This document shows positions 26,001 to 34,048 of a stretch of 44,335 nucleotides of DNA, in pieces (position 1 is the stretch's first letter; every line of letters starts with the position of its first letter). The DNA comes from Paenibacillus pinihumi DSM 23905 = JCM 16419. Its GTDB lineage: Bacteria; Bacillota; Bacilli; Paenibacillales; Paenibacillaceae. The notes beneath the pieces are model-generated. The model had not been told where the DNA came from. It searched no databases and saw only the letters and a list, made by a program, of their open reading frames with translations. The position numbers and the translations under genes were made by a program. Location: contig NZ_KE383864.1 in assembly GCF_000422505.1 (NCBI RefSeq), positions 1-44,335 of the forward strand. Direction: 5' to 3'.

Positions 26001-28072
26001 ATGCCCAGCAATTTATCCGGGTCCCAGGCAGCGAGCTGTTTCACATAACTATTCTCCAGCTCCGTCGCACCCGGCTTCTGCCCTCCAACGAGCTGATAAT
26101 GATCAAACTGCGACGGTATCTCAAGCTGATTGGCAGGCTCATACAGCCCGAAGCCGTTCTCAAAACCGTATTCCGGCTGATCCTGATTGAGCAGCTTATC
26201 GATCAGCACTTGCTCCTGGGAGGTCGCTTTGCCTTTGGAGTGAAGCTGCTGAACAAGACTCATTGCCGTCTCAAGCAATTTTGCCCGGTTCTCATCCTGT
26301 TGAATGGACTCGGCGATTGTGAGGCCGGCCAGCCGCTGCTGCTCGTTTGATGCATTCAACAGCACCGACAGCCTCTTCCCAAGAGCAGCATCCTCCTGTT
26401 TTAACAGCAGCTGGATACTTGCTTGACGGATCGAACCTGTCTTCGATTTCAGCAGCGCTGTGACCTTGTCCAGCTCGGCTTCTGTAAGGTCCAGTGAGTC
26501 CAGCAGCTTCAGCGCGGTTTCCCGGTTGCCAGGGCTTTTGTCACCAAGCGCAGACAGCAGATACTCCCGCGGCTTTCCTTCCGCAGCGCTGCCGATCAGA
26601 TTGACGAGGAAGCCATGGCGGATATGAATATCCATCCTGCTGCCGCAATCAATGAGATGATCAATCATGACGGCATCCAGATCATAAGCAGCAAGCGTCA
26701 TCATGCAGCGGAGCAGGTCGTCAGCAGTAAGGGAGACGCTCCAAGGAAATGAATTCCCTTCAAAGCCCTGTGACGGCCCCTTCAGTTGGCTGAGTGCATG
26801 CATAAGGGCCATAAACTGTTCACGCCTTACATTCAGCTCGGCACTTATCGGAGAATCGCTCAGATCAATTTTTCTCTTGCTGTCGCCAGAGTCATAGTTA
26901 TAAATCACCTGATGAGTGCTGTAGTAGCTTTTTAAAATCCAGGCTACCTGCTCGAGATCGTCTGCTGCACGGGTCAATTGCTCCCCCGCCACAAGATGCT
27001 GGAGATGGGACACATTGATTTGAGCCAGAAAATACAATGCTGCCAGCTTCTGATAACGCTCACCATGATTGAGTACCTTGGCGGCCCCTTCCACCGCGTC
27101 CTCGACAGCATATGTAGCGGCTGCCCAAAGAGAGAAATAGAATTCCAGCGAATCCCGGCTGCCTGCCGCTTCTTCCCGGTAAGCTTCATCTGTAAGTGTA
27201 CGAAGTGCAAGCTCGAGGCATTTGCGGATGACAGCCGGCTTTTGATCGCTAAAGCCTAGCCCTGTCCACGTGTCCAGCGCGCGGATGACCGAACTGAAAC
27301 GATCCAGCTTATGCTCAAGCACGATCCGGAGCAAATAAATGGAAGCCTCCACTGTACCTTCATCCAGGCTTTCCATAATATGCTGCCGCAAGCCTTCCTG
27401 CAGCTGGGCGGCAATCAGCAGACGGCCCAGCATGTCGTAGCACTCTTCGCTATGGCTTTGGACAATGCCGCGAATCATCGTCCGGGTCAGCAGCGCTCCC
27501 TGATTCTCACCAAACATGATGTTCCGCAGTGCTTCAATAACAGCCGCATTGCCATTGTCAACCTCGCGGGCGATCTTATCGGCCATAATGAAATCTGCAT
27601 GCAGCACCATATCCTGTCTGGTCAAGTAATCTTCAAGTGTGAAATCATAAGCCAGGCCGGAGTAATAGTTCATAATCGTCGTCAGGAGCACATCAAAATA
27701 AAAGGCCATATTGCGTGACCGGTAGCCTTTGCGGTAATAATTCATCATCGAATACGGATACTGCATCCTCCGCTTTAGCAGATCCAGCAATTCCTCTCCC
27801 TGCTCCTGTCCAAACAACAGCAGAAGCGCGCCCGCAAGCGGCCCTTTCAGCAGTTGCCCGGCATCTGCCAACTCTTGGACCGGAGAGCCATACGCTTTAT
27901 CAAGACCCGCCAGCAATTGCTGCTTGCGTTCCTCTTTAACCTGATATTCAGCTTCCAAATAGTCCAGCAGGCTCACAGCAATGGAATCATACGGCTGCCC
28001 CTTCTTTTGCTCTATCTGCTTATACAAATGATCCGGCAATGCCATGTTTCTTTCCACGTTCTTACGCTCCAT
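23021..28072 (-). CDS. Giant DUF4132-domain protein (1683 aa)
   Basis: A 1683-residue soluble protein with no signal peptide or membrane helix. The C-terminal ~350 residues carry the DUF4132 pattern found in E. coli MolR/YehI relatives: HPVHLYASGDWSAFQRDLF, RQPFKQVFREYYRL, AGHQVQPKRTVALLRSRLW, then a closing RIDGSHAHITGKLGEYSVHMGSG and LPFADSDPRTAEIMSKLLLLAED. The upstream ~1200 residues are largely helical and Leu/Ala-rich, with stretches resembling HEAT-like repeats (for example about residues 480-590). Function is unknown; in other bacteria DUF4132 proteins sit with MoxR ATPases and VWA proteins, absent here. A 139-residue gene ends 20 bp upstream and is surely co-transcribed. GGAGGGG lies 10 nt before the ATG. 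Confidence 0.88.
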   Translation of the reverse strand: MERKNVERNMALPDHLYKQIEQKKGQPYDSIAVSLLDYLEAEYQVKEERKQQLLAGLDKAYGSPVQELADAGQLLKGPLAGALLLLFGQEQGEELLDLLKRRMQYPYSMMNYYRKGYRSRNMAFYFDVLLTTIMNYYSGLAYDFTLEDYLTRQDMVLHADFIMADKIAREVDNGNAAVIEALRNIMFGENQGALLTRTMIRGIVQSHSEECYDMLGRLLIAAQLQEGLRQHIMESLDEGTVEASIYLLRIVLEHKLDRFSSVIRALDTWTGLGFSDQKPAVIRKCLELALRTLTDEAYREEAAGSRDSLEFYFSLWAAATYAVEDAVEGAAKVLNHGERYQKLAALYFLAQINVSHLQHLVAGEQLTRAADDLEQVAWILKSYYSTHQVIYNYDSGDSKRKIDLSDSPISAELNVRREQFMALMHALSQLKGPSQGFEGNSFPWSVSLTADDLLRCMMTLAAYDLDAVMIDHLIDCGSRMDIHIRHGFLVNLIGSAAEGKPREYLLSALGDKSPGNRETALKLLDSLDLTEAELDKVTALLKSKTGSIRQASIQLLLKQEDAALGKRLSVLLNASNEQQRLAGLTIAESIQQDENRAKLLETAMSLVQQLHSKGKATSQEQVLIDKLLNQDQPEYGFENGFGLYEPANQLEIPSQFDHYQLVGGQKPGATELENSYVKQLAAWDPDKLLGIYKHFESLIEHYRDYEYEAQYYSHYSEKVLMGNQNYGLSPVKVAGEGELDRDKLDSYPLPEVWRQAVRELELTPVVMAQFLYASRHFCNNNEQNEEWLTNLYADVLDKEKSNRLNNALKDFKHIRITEQLVRLLFIEGDPVQNFALCMGIYRSLRNRLTVEQCAVERMRPGNSYYYRQNDGFPALDVEYLEYWLGKAEKHTDHEEQFREYFFTSFSSYKLMKKKSAARLSVETLVKAHYLGMIGDELLLQEMFSGHFAGDLIRLLTHSQWGKQLIQQYPSVPPLVDKAVTRIVEIESSRGDLPTGVSKLAQNVNRFEGMRFFISILRGLGKETFQRGYVYGSKQTKKEVLSSLLKSCYPAPGEDANLLGELLVQSGITEQRLLEAAMYAPQWVDIVQQHLGWPGLKSAAWYFHAHINESFSAQKETEVAIYSPVSAQSFNDGAFDGEWFKSAYETLGSERFNMLYSCAKYITDGGSSHRRAQLFADAALGKLDKQVLVEEIRAARNKDKLLSYTLLPIKSGDKHEALERYEFIQRFLKESKQFGAQRRESEGKACDIALGNLARNFGYGDVNRMMWELEAEKFGEISDFFQPQEIGGANLWLEFDEEGQVELRAEKGGKLLKNVPAAIKKHEQVLLLKDMQKSLKDQHARAKQSLEQAMEKSSRFTTRELAAITRNPVVASLARHLVWVSQESGAVGYMHQPENEQAESCFALRQPDGSLTELQPDAELLLAHPVHLYASGDWSAFQRDLFERQIRQPFKQVFREYYRLTPDETDTGTVSRRYAGHQVQPKRTVALLRSRLWTVDYESGLQKVYYKENLIARMYAMADWFSPAEIEPPTLETVEFFNRESMQPVKLEDIPEIIFSEVMRDIDLVVSVAHAGGVDPEASHSTIEMRSAIARELLMLLKVGNVRIDGSHAHITGKLGEYSVHMGSGIVHKKGGSALNILPVHSQSRGRLFLPFADSDPRTAEIMSKLLLLAEDSKIKDPSILAML

Positions 28073-28092
28073 GTCCCGTAGTCCCCTCCGTA

Positions 28093-28512
28093 TTAGCGCA
28101 TCATCCCTGATAACAGGGTCAAACGAATAAATGTCAGTACCGATCCCGGCTCAATTGTGAGCGGATCGTCCAGATTCTCTACAGCCTCATCATTGATCAG
28201 CACCTTGAAAATGCCATCCTCAAACGCCTGCAGCGCTGTCTTTACCGCCTGCCCGGCATCCGCTTTGCGGTCATCATATGCCGCCATAAATCCAACCTTG
28301 CCGGTATCAGCCTGCTCCTCAAGCCTCTCCGGGGTTAAATAAGGGAAAATCGACTGCTCCATGCTGCGAGCATTGAAGCGCTCCACTTCATCTGCAACAA
28401 TGGCTTGAATCACATCCCGCAGACATCGGATCGGATCAGGCAGCGATGCTTCTGCCTTTTCCAGTACAGGTCTGCGTCTGCCTGCAGCCTTCACTCTATA
28501 ATAGATTTGCAA
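28093..28512 (-). CDS. Small conserved partner of the DUF4132 protein, function unknown
   Basis: 139 residues, TTG start at 28512 with AGGAGG 7 nt upstream (MQIYYRVKAAGRRR...). The middle is helical (RCLRDVIQAIVADEVERFNAR). The last ~45 residues, FKVLINDEAVENLDDPLTI then EPGSVLTFIRLTLLSGMMR, look like a short beta-rich module; the turn-then-strand ending is reminiscent of beta-grasp proteins, but this is only an impression. I do not recognise a named family. Tight linkage (20 bp) to the giant DUF4132 gene makes a physical or regulatory partnership likely. Confidence 0.8.
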   Translation of the reverse strand: MQIYYRVKAAGRRRPVLEKAEASLPDPIRCLRDVIQAIVADEVERFNARSMEQSIFPYLTPERLEEQADTGKVGFMAAYDDRKADAGQAVKTALQAFEDGIFKVLINDEAVENLDDPLTIEPGSVLTFIRLTLLSGMMR

Positions 28513-28583
28513 TTCTTTTCCTCCTTGGCGGTACTCGATAATGGCCTTCTTGTTGAGCCGTGCCCCATTTACCTCTTTGATTG

Positions 28584-28607
28584 ATCCATTTTAATGAATG
28601 GATTATA
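28584..28607 (-). promoter_or_regulatory. Extended -10 promoter with overlapping inverted repeat, DUF4132 operon
   Basis: On the minus strand TGATATAAT (extended -10; TATAAT at 28607-28602) is immediately followed by the inverted repeat ATCCATT-N6-AATGGAT (28603-28584), which would span the transcription start. There is no good -35, typical of extended -10 promoters. The palindrome is a plausible repressor site. Confidence 0.55.
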
Positions 28608-28682
28608 TCACAGCCTTTCCTTCCGTTCCCCTTTTTTCATAAAAATGCGAACATAAGACTACCCGCCCATGACTAGCGGCCT

Positions 28683-28725
28683 AAAAAAAGAAGACCTTAG
28701 GAGCACTAAGGCCCCAAAGGTCTTC
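28683..28725 (-). terminator. Intrinsic terminator after the symporter gene
   Basis: GAAGACCTT (28690-28698) pairs with AAGGTCTTC (28717-28725), with seven T on the minus strand after the stem. A nested CCTTAG/CTAAGG pair (28695-28711) offers an alternative fold. Confidence 0.85.
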
Positions 28726-28764
28726 TACAGAGTGCATGCCACATTACGGACACGCTGTATTCAA

Positions 28765-30123
28765 TTAGGCATGGCTAAGTTCCAGCTCATCCTCTTCATC
28801 ACGGTTGAACGCTTCACGGTCAAACTCGCCCTCAGCATTCGCTACAAGCAAGGAAGTAACGGTCGTGCCTGTCGCATTGACAGCCGTTCTGCCCATATCG
28901 ATAAGAGACTCAACCGCAGCTACGATCGCAATCCCTTCCAGCGGAAGACCGACTGCTGTAAGTACTACAGTTGTAGAAATGGAAGCAGGTCCCGGTACAC
29001 CAGCAACACCGACAGATGAAATAACGCTGACAAGCACAATCAGAATATACTGGGTCAAGCTTAGATCAATACTGAACACATTCGCAACGAACACTGCAAC
29101 GACAGCCGGCCATACTCCGCCGCAACCGTTGAAATTCATTGATGCGCCAAGCGGAGCGACAAAGCTTGCAATACGCGGTGATACGCGCAGACGCTTCGTA
29201 ATAACCTCCAGATTCACCGGCAGTGTCGCATAACTGCTGCGTGTGGTGAAGGCGACCGCAATCGTCGGATAAGCCTTCTTGAAGAACTTCAGCGGGTTGA
29301 CCTTGGCAACAAAGGATACCAGCCCGCCAAATACCAGTACAAAGTGTACCGCGAGCGCAATGTAAGAAACAATAATCAACATCGCCAGCGGTTCAAGGGT
29401 TTCCCATCCGTATCTGGCTCCCATGACTGCAATCAGCGCATAGACACCATAAGGCGTAAAGCGAAGCACGAACTTAACGACCTGATGCAGCACTTCAGTC
29501 AGTGAAGCGAACAGCGCTTTGACCGGCTCAACAGCCTCTGGCTTCTTGCTTCCGACCTTGACAATTGCAATTGCAATGAAAAGCGCAAAGATCAGAATCG
29601 GAACGACCTTGCCGCCAGCCGCATCCGCGATCGGATTGGAAGGCATCTGATCCAGAATAACCTGGAAGAAGGTCGGAACTTCACGCGCCTGGAAATCAGC
29701 AGGCGTCTCCGCCGGAATTCCAGAGCCCGGATTGAGCGATACCGCAACCAGGAGCCCAATAATGGCCGCTACCCCTGTGGTTCCTAAAAACCAGCCGATC
29801 GTCTTTACGCCGATTTTGCGCAAAAACGCCAAATTCGTAATTGAAATGATACTGTTAATAACGAGAACAAAGACGAGTGGAATGACAATCATGCGAATCA
29901 GGTTAATATAAATAGAGCCAATGGTGCTCACTCCCTGATATTGCAGTTCAAACTTGTTGAAGCTGATCCCCGCGATCAAGCCAAGCCCCATAGCGATGAG
30001 AACCCGGTTACCGAAGCTTATACGCTTTTTCGCCAGAAAGATCAGCACAGCGATGACGACCGCCGATACGAGCAGGCTGATCCAGTTCGTCTGTAGATCA
30101 TTAAGCAAATTATTTTGGACCAT
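28765..30123 (-). CDS. tcyP: Dicarboxylate/amino acid:cation symporter, TcyP-like cystine uptake
   Basis: 452 residues of the DAACS (SLC1-like) family with about eight membrane helices and two re-entrant hairpins: the serine-rich TTRSSYATLP hairpin (near residue 285) and the SSVGVAGVPGPA motif (near 370), then MGRTAVNATGTTVTSLLVA. The long N-terminal region and the absence of the NMDGT motif of glutamate carriers (here MNFNGCGGVWP) match TcyP, the L-cystine symporter of bacilli. The ATG at 30123 is preceded by GGGGAGAGAG; an upstream frame to 30156 is unlikely. A short match to half of a CymR-like site (ATAGGAATT) lies about 75 bp upstream, weak evidence for sulfur control. Confidence 0.88.
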   Translation of the reverse strand: MVQNNLLNDLQTNWISLLVSAVVIAVLIFLAKKRISFGNRVLIAMGLGLIAGISFNKFELQYQGVSTIGSIYINLIRMIVIPLVFVLVINSIISITNLAFLRKIGVKTIGWFLGTTGVAAIIGLLVAVSLNPGSGIPAETPADFQAREVPTFFQVILDQMPSNPIADAAGGKVVPILIFALFIAIAIVKVGSKKPEAVEPVKALFASLTEVLHQVVKFVLRFTPYGVYALIAVMGARYGWETLEPLAMLIIVSYIALAVHFVLVFGGLVSFVAKVNPLKFFKKAYPTIAVAFTTRSSYATLPVNLEVITKRLRVSPRIASFVAPLGASMNFNGCGGVWPAVVAVFVANVFSIDLSLTQYILIVLVSVISSVGVAGVPGPASISTTVVLTAVGLPLEGIAIVAAVESLIDMGRTAVNATGTTVTSLLVANAEGEFDREAFNRDEEDELELSHA

Positions 30124-30570
30124 AAATCTCTCTCCCCTTATCTTCAGAAAATGCACACAGTAGAAATAGGCCTGAAGATCCCCTCAATAATTCCTATCAA
30201 GTTACTATGTTTTATGTATGCTACTATAATACCCCAGGCAAAGGCTGTCAATCCTTTTTCAAAATTTAGGAGATCGGGTAACGCTTACAAGCTTGTCCCA
30301 ATCTTTTTGTCCAAATCTGCAAAGCCGCTGTGGGCCTGCATTCTTCCATTGTCCGCCACAACATTGTCCGCCTGAAAAAAATAAAAAGGACAAGCTTACT
30401 CTTATAGTGGTACAACCTGGGCAGACAATGCACGGGCACCCCTGCTGTAATCATTCTTTGCTGTAACTCTCTCAGCAAACTTCCTGCCCTCTCGGCAGAC
30501 GCCATATTGTACATGGAAAAACAGATCTGTCTATGGCACAATAGTGATAAGATTCAACAGTAACCAATTT
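30124..30570. other. Intergenic region between tcyP-like and yhdH-like genes
   Basis: Both flanking genes point outward, so promoters for both lie here. Around 30190-30235 there is an AT-rich stretch with TATTATAG-like elements toward tcyP. I see no gene, RNA or clear operator in 30250-30570. Confidence 0.4.
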
Positions 30571-30599
30571 GCTTACCTATTAAGGAGCGTGTTTTACAT

Positions 30600-31592
30600 A
30601 TGACATTTTCAGCATTTGTCGTCGATTATAAAGAAGGCCAATTTACAAGCGGCATTCGCCAATTGGAAGAGCAGCAGCTGCCCGAAAGCGAGGTTACGAT
30701 TCGGGTAGCCTATTCCAGCATCAACTACAAGGATGGACTGGCTTCGGTTCCGGAAGGGAAAATCGTGAAGAGCTACCCGTTCATTCCCGGTATTGATCTG
30801 GCCGGAACCGTAATTTCATCGGCCGATCCCCGTTACAAAGAAGGCGATGAAGTCATCGTTACCGGCTATGGGCTTGGGGTATCCCATTTCGGAGGCTTGA
30901 GCCAGATTGCCCGTGTGCCTGCGGACTGGATTGTGCCGCTTCCCCAGGGATTGTCACTGAAGGAAGCGATGCTCCTTGGGACGGCAGGATTTACAGCGGC
31001 GCTGTCCCTGCAGCAGCTTGAGCGAAATGGTCTGAAGCCGGGACACGGCCCTGTGCTCGTCACAGGTGCAACAGGCGGAGTGGGCAGTCTTGCCGCAGCG
31101 ATGCTCACGCAAAGCGGCTATGAGGTCGCCGCAAGCACCGGGAAAGCTGCCGAGCATGATTATTTGCGCCTGCTCGGCGTATCCGAAATTTTAAGCCGGG
31201 AAGAGGTATCGCCTTCAGAGCTTCAAGCCCTGGGCAAACAGCGCTGGACAGGAGCTATTGATTCTGTAGGCGGCCATACATTGGCCCACGTCATCAGCAC
31301 AACGCGATACGGCGGCTCCGTAGCCGCCTGCGGACTGACTGGCGGGACCGATGTGCCGCTGACCGTATTTCCTTTTATTTTGCGGGGGGTTAACTTGCTC
31401 GGGATTGACTCGGTACAGTGTCCGATGAAGGAGAGAATCGAAATTTGGCGAAGACTTGGCACTGACTTAAAGCCAATAAAGGGGCTCACGGAATTGTCCC
31501 GCGAGGTGACGCTTGAAGAAGTTCCTGACGTACTCGCAGCCATTTTGCGTGGAGAGATTCGGGGAAGGACAGTTGTTAATCTTCAAGAGTAA
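30600..31592 (+). CDS. yhdH: YhdH/YhfP-type quinone oxidoreductase (acryloyl-CoA reductase-like)
   Basis: 330 residues of the medium-chain dehydrogenase/reductase family, zinc-free YhdH branch. The N-terminal GroES-like domain has SSINYKDGLA and PFIPGIDLAGTV; the NADPH-binding Rossmann fold starts VLVTGATGGVGSLAA near residue 150; IDSVGGHTL and LLGIDSVQCPMKER are characteristic of the YhdH/YhfP group. E. coli AcuI (YhdH) reduces acryloyl-CoA with NADPH; a detoxifying role is inferred. AAGGAG lies 10 nt before the ATG. It is monocistronic, with a terminator 18 bp downstream. Confidence 0.92.
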   Translation: MTFSAFVVDYKEGQFTSGIRQLEEQQLPESEVTIRVAYSSINYKDGLASVPEGKIVKSYPFIPGIDLAGTVISSADPRYKEGDEVIVTGYGLGVSHFGGLSQIARVPADWIVPLPQGLSLKEAMLLGTAGFTAALSLQQLERNGLKPGHGPVLVTGATGGVGSLAAAMLTQSGYEVAASTGKAAEHDYLRLLGVSEILSREEVSPSELQALGKQRWTGAIDSVGGHTLAHVISTTRYGGSVAACGLTGGTDVPLTVFPFILRGVNLLGIDSVQCPMKERIEIWRRLGTDLKPIKGLTELSREVTLEEVPDVLAAILRGEIRGRTVVNLQE

Positions 31593-31609
31593 AAGTAAAA
31601 GATCTCTGT

Positions 31610-31650
31610 ACGGCAATCGCTTCAGTGGAGCGGTTGCCGTTGTTTTGTTT
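31610..31650 (+). terminator. Intrinsic terminator after yhdH-like gene
   Basis: ACGGCAATCGCT (31610-31621) and AGCGGTTGCCGT (31629-31640) form a 12-bp stem with one G-U, followed by TGTTTTGTTT. Confidence 0.88.
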
Positions 31651-31659
31651 CCAGGGTTA

Positions 31660-31688
31660 TTGATGATTTTGATTTTTAGGCGTATAGT
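31660..31688 (+). promoter_or_regulatory. Promoter for the BtrH-like gene pair
   Basis: TTGATG (31660-31665), 17-bp spacer, TATAGT (31683-31688). It leaves a leader of about 170 nt before the start at 31866, in which I see no strong structure. Confidence 0.55.
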
Positions 31689-31865
31689 AGGATCAATAGA
31701 TATCTTCTATAGTTTTACTTATTTAGAATTTTATTTAAATTATAAGAATTTTAAACAATTGCATGGAAATCCATCATCGAAATCTGCGGATCAGTCGTTT
31801 TTACTGCGGCTTCTCAGCAAGCGCATGACTATTTAGTACGTATAAGTATTGAGAGGAGTATTTAC

Positions 31866-32876
31866 ATGAAGGTATTAGAAGTAAATCATCCGCTTGTTGC
31901 GGTTATGCCAGAGCATGCCCACGCCTTGTCCATATTGAGTACACAACGCTCCTACGAAAACTGGGTGTACAGCAATTTTATTCAGATCTTTTTTGAACAA
32001 AAGCCTGTAGTTGATAATGATAAATTGCTTATTCGTTTTCGCGATGATGGTTTTGTCCATAAAACTGTGCTCTCAATGTCCGATGAAATTTTAATATCGA
32101 CTTTTAAAAGATGGTTTGGCGAAGACGTAACAAAGCCTCTAATAGATTGTATTGATAACGGTATTTATGTTATTTCTAACCTCGACAGCTATTACATCCC
32201 TCCTCATAAATCCTTTTACAACCAAATACACAGACCACATGCTACTTTAATTTACGGCTATTGTCCTGTTGAACAGTATTTTCTAATCGCTGATTTTTTT
32301 GATGGATTTTATGGATTTGAAAAGGTTTCTTTTAATAATATCCGCTTAGCCTTTCAGAGCCTGAGTACAGAGCACTTTCCTAAAGCGCTGCTGGTCACGA
32401 AAAGGGATGCCAATTACTACTTTGACCTTCAATATGTCATCAAGTCGTTAACTGAGTATCAATTATCCATTTGCCCACAGGAGCAAGCGATACTGAGGAG
32501 TAATCGGCAATATCATATTGCCTATGGACTGAATGCATGCAGAGCCATAACCGACCTTATGCCATACTACCAAGCCTCTTGCAAAGATTGCATTGATATT
32601 CGCTCACTGCAATTAATATATGAGCAGAAGAAATTAATGAATGTTCGATTGAAGAAGCTAGGCGAAATTGTAACAATTGGAAGCGGACTCAAGGAGGACT
32701 TTATAAACCTTGAGTATAAGGCGCTTAAAATGCGCAATACATCTATTAAATATCTCGTAACAAATAACCCGCAATTCATAGGAAACATTGTAGAGCTCTT
32801 AACACAAATCGTGAAGGAGGAAAATGAATTACTATCACGGCTTCTGGATGTCCGGGGAATTCGAATTCTTGCATGA
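31866..32876 (+). CDS. BtrH_N-like (papain-fold) protein 1
   Basis: 336 residues resembling the BtrH_N/DUF4872 family (butirosin biosynthesis protein H), papain-like acyltransferases or peptidases. The core pattern is V.SNLDSYYIPPHKSFYNQIHRPH-A-TLIYGY followed by FLIADFFDG (residues about 108-150): an aromatic-rich strand, a conserved His, and an Asp. The usual catalytic Cys near the N-terminus is not seen; the opening region is HPLVAVMPEHAHALSILSTQRSYENW. It may be an inactive, binding or docking member. GAGAGGAG lies 8 nt before the ATG. The gene is visibly more AT-rich than its neighbours (about 35% GC at 32101-32160). A second BtrH-like gene follows after 83 bp. Confidence 0.7.
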   Translation: MKVLEVNHPLVAVMPEHAHALSILSTQRSYENWVYSNFIQIFFEQKPVVDNDKLLIRFRDDGFVHKTVLSMSDEILISTFKRWFGEDVTKPLIDCIDNGIYVISNLDSYYIPPHKSFYNQIHRPHATLIYGYCPVEQYFLIADFFDGFYGFEKVSFNNIRLAFQSLSTEHFPKALLVTKRDANYYFDLQYVIKSLTEYQLSICPQEQAILRSNRQYHIAYGLNACRAITDLMPYYQASCKDCIDIRSLQLIYEQKKLMNVRLKKLGEIVTIGSGLKEDFINLEYKALKMRNTSIKYLVTNNPQFIGNIVELLTQIVKEENELLSRLLDVRGIRILA

Positions 32877-32959
32877 AATCAAAAATGATGCATAAATCTC
32901 AACAGATGTACTTGATGAGATACTTTCGTTCACCTAATAGAATTTAAAGGAGTGATTTT

Positions 32960-33937
32960 ATGTCCGAGCTTATGACCCATGTCAAGCAATTCTATGAATG
33001 CCGCAAAATCCAGCTCTTGATGCTGCTTGAAGAACACAATCTTCCCGTAGAGCTGCTGTTCTACAATGCCTATGAGAGCACACAGCTTTTCAATGATCAT
33101 ATGTTTGTGCAAAATGAGAACCGCTGGACTTTTGAAGGCAGCTCAGCGACCCGCGAGGATATCGGGCTATTCAATATCAGACTGGAAGAGATTCGTATTA
33201 CATCCGCAGAAGAGCTGGATACACTGTTGCCGGAACGCTTGAAGAGCGGACAATTTGTCTATATTTGGGTCAATCTCGACTACATGCCGCATTGGATATT
33301 CGGCAAGGATTATTTGGAGACAGGCTCCCTCCATTCTGTATTTCTCAAGGGTGTGCGGACAGACGGGGATAAAACGCTGTATTTGCTGGAGGACAACTAC
33401 CCCGAATTTTGTGATTATGTTGACAGCAGCGTGATTAACAATGCGATTGCCACTGGTGACCGGGTGTGGACGCATCTGGTGACGATTGTACATCTTGAAG
33501 GATGGCACGCTCAGCGTCTGCCGGTCGAGCTCGGAAGTCGCTTCCATAACTGGCACGCAGCATTGACGGATGATTTCCGGCTTTATGATCATATTGAACA
33601 ACTTATTGAACTGGAGCCTGAAGATCCGAAAACCTTCTATGAGAAGCTGGAGCATACGCTGTCTCTCATTACCGGCTCCAGATATTTGTTTAGCCGCTTT
33701 TTGAAGTTTGCAGGAGGGCCGGCCGAGCTTACAACGCGGCTGGATGAATGCAGCCAGCTCGCAGAACGGATGAAAAATGCTTTTGCGAAGGCTGTGTTTA
33801 CAGGCAAAGTAAACCGGAGCAAAATGCTGCCCCTGTGCAGGGAGCTGAAGCAGATTGACATGGAGTGCTTTCAACTTCTGAGAAACAATGACTTTGCTCC
33901 GGATTTCTCTTCCTCTACAATAACTCCAGCCGTATAA
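32960..33937 (+). CDS. BtrH_N-like (papain-fold) protein 2
   Basis: 325 residues, sharing with protein 1 the pattern NLDYMPHWIFGKDYLETGSLH-SVFLKGV then LYLLEDNYPEF (residues about 110-155). Unlike protein 1 it has an early Cys, Cys14 in QFYECRKIQLLMLLEEHNLP, that could be the nucleophile, with His near 135 and Asp/Glu near 150. In butirosin biosynthesis BtrH moves an acyl group from carrier protein BtrI to the aminoglycoside. A free-standing acyl carrier protein is encoded 1.4 kb away on the opposite strand, so a similar transfer is plausible. AAAGGAG precedes the ATG by 8 nt. Its stop codon lies inside the terminator stem. Confidence 0.7.
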   Translation: MSELMTHVKQFYECRKIQLLMLLEEHNLPVELLFYNAYESTQLFNDHMFVQNENRWTFEGSSATREDIGLFNIRLEEIRITSAEELDTLLPERLKSGQFVYIWVNLDYMPHWIFGKDYLETGSLHSVFLKGVRTDGDKTLYLLEDNYPEFCDYVDSSVINNAIATGDRVWTHLVTIVHLEGWHAQRLPVELGSRFHNWHAALTDDFRLYDHIEQLIELEPEDPKTFYEKLEHTLSLITGSRYLFSRFLKFAGGPAELTTRLDECSQLAERMKNAFAKAVFTGKVNRSKMLPLCRELKQIDMECFQLLRNNDFAPDFSSSTITPAV

Positions 33938-33961
33938 TCTTCTGATTATACGGCTTTTTTC
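33929..33961 (+). terminator. Terminator at the end of the BtrH-like pair
   Basis: GCCGTATAATC (33929-33939), loop TTCT, GATTATACGGC (33944-33954), then TTTTTT. The left arm overlaps the stop codon of the second gene. It separates it from the convergent operon. Confidence 0.9.
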
Positions 33962-34048
33962 TTCATGAATGATCTGCCTGAAGGCTATTCTGCCTGTGCT
34001 CCCTGTCCGTATAGCATCCCGGCTCTTCCCAGCGTTCCAGGCTTCCTC

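Noticed and set aside
25394..26350. Plus-strand open frame of 318 codons inside the DUF4132 gene
   Set aside because: Antisense of a long, motif-bearing gene with its own promoter and terminator; translation shows no domain and biased low-complexity composition.
30266..30541. Minus-strand 91-codon frame between the symporter and yhdH-like genes
   Set aside because: No ribosome binding site, no family resemblance, and an unusual residue composition; treated as non-coding.
33167..33874. Minus-strand 235-codon frame opposite the second BtrH-like gene
   Set aside because: The plus-strand gene has an RBS, family motifs and a terminator; the antisense frame has no support.
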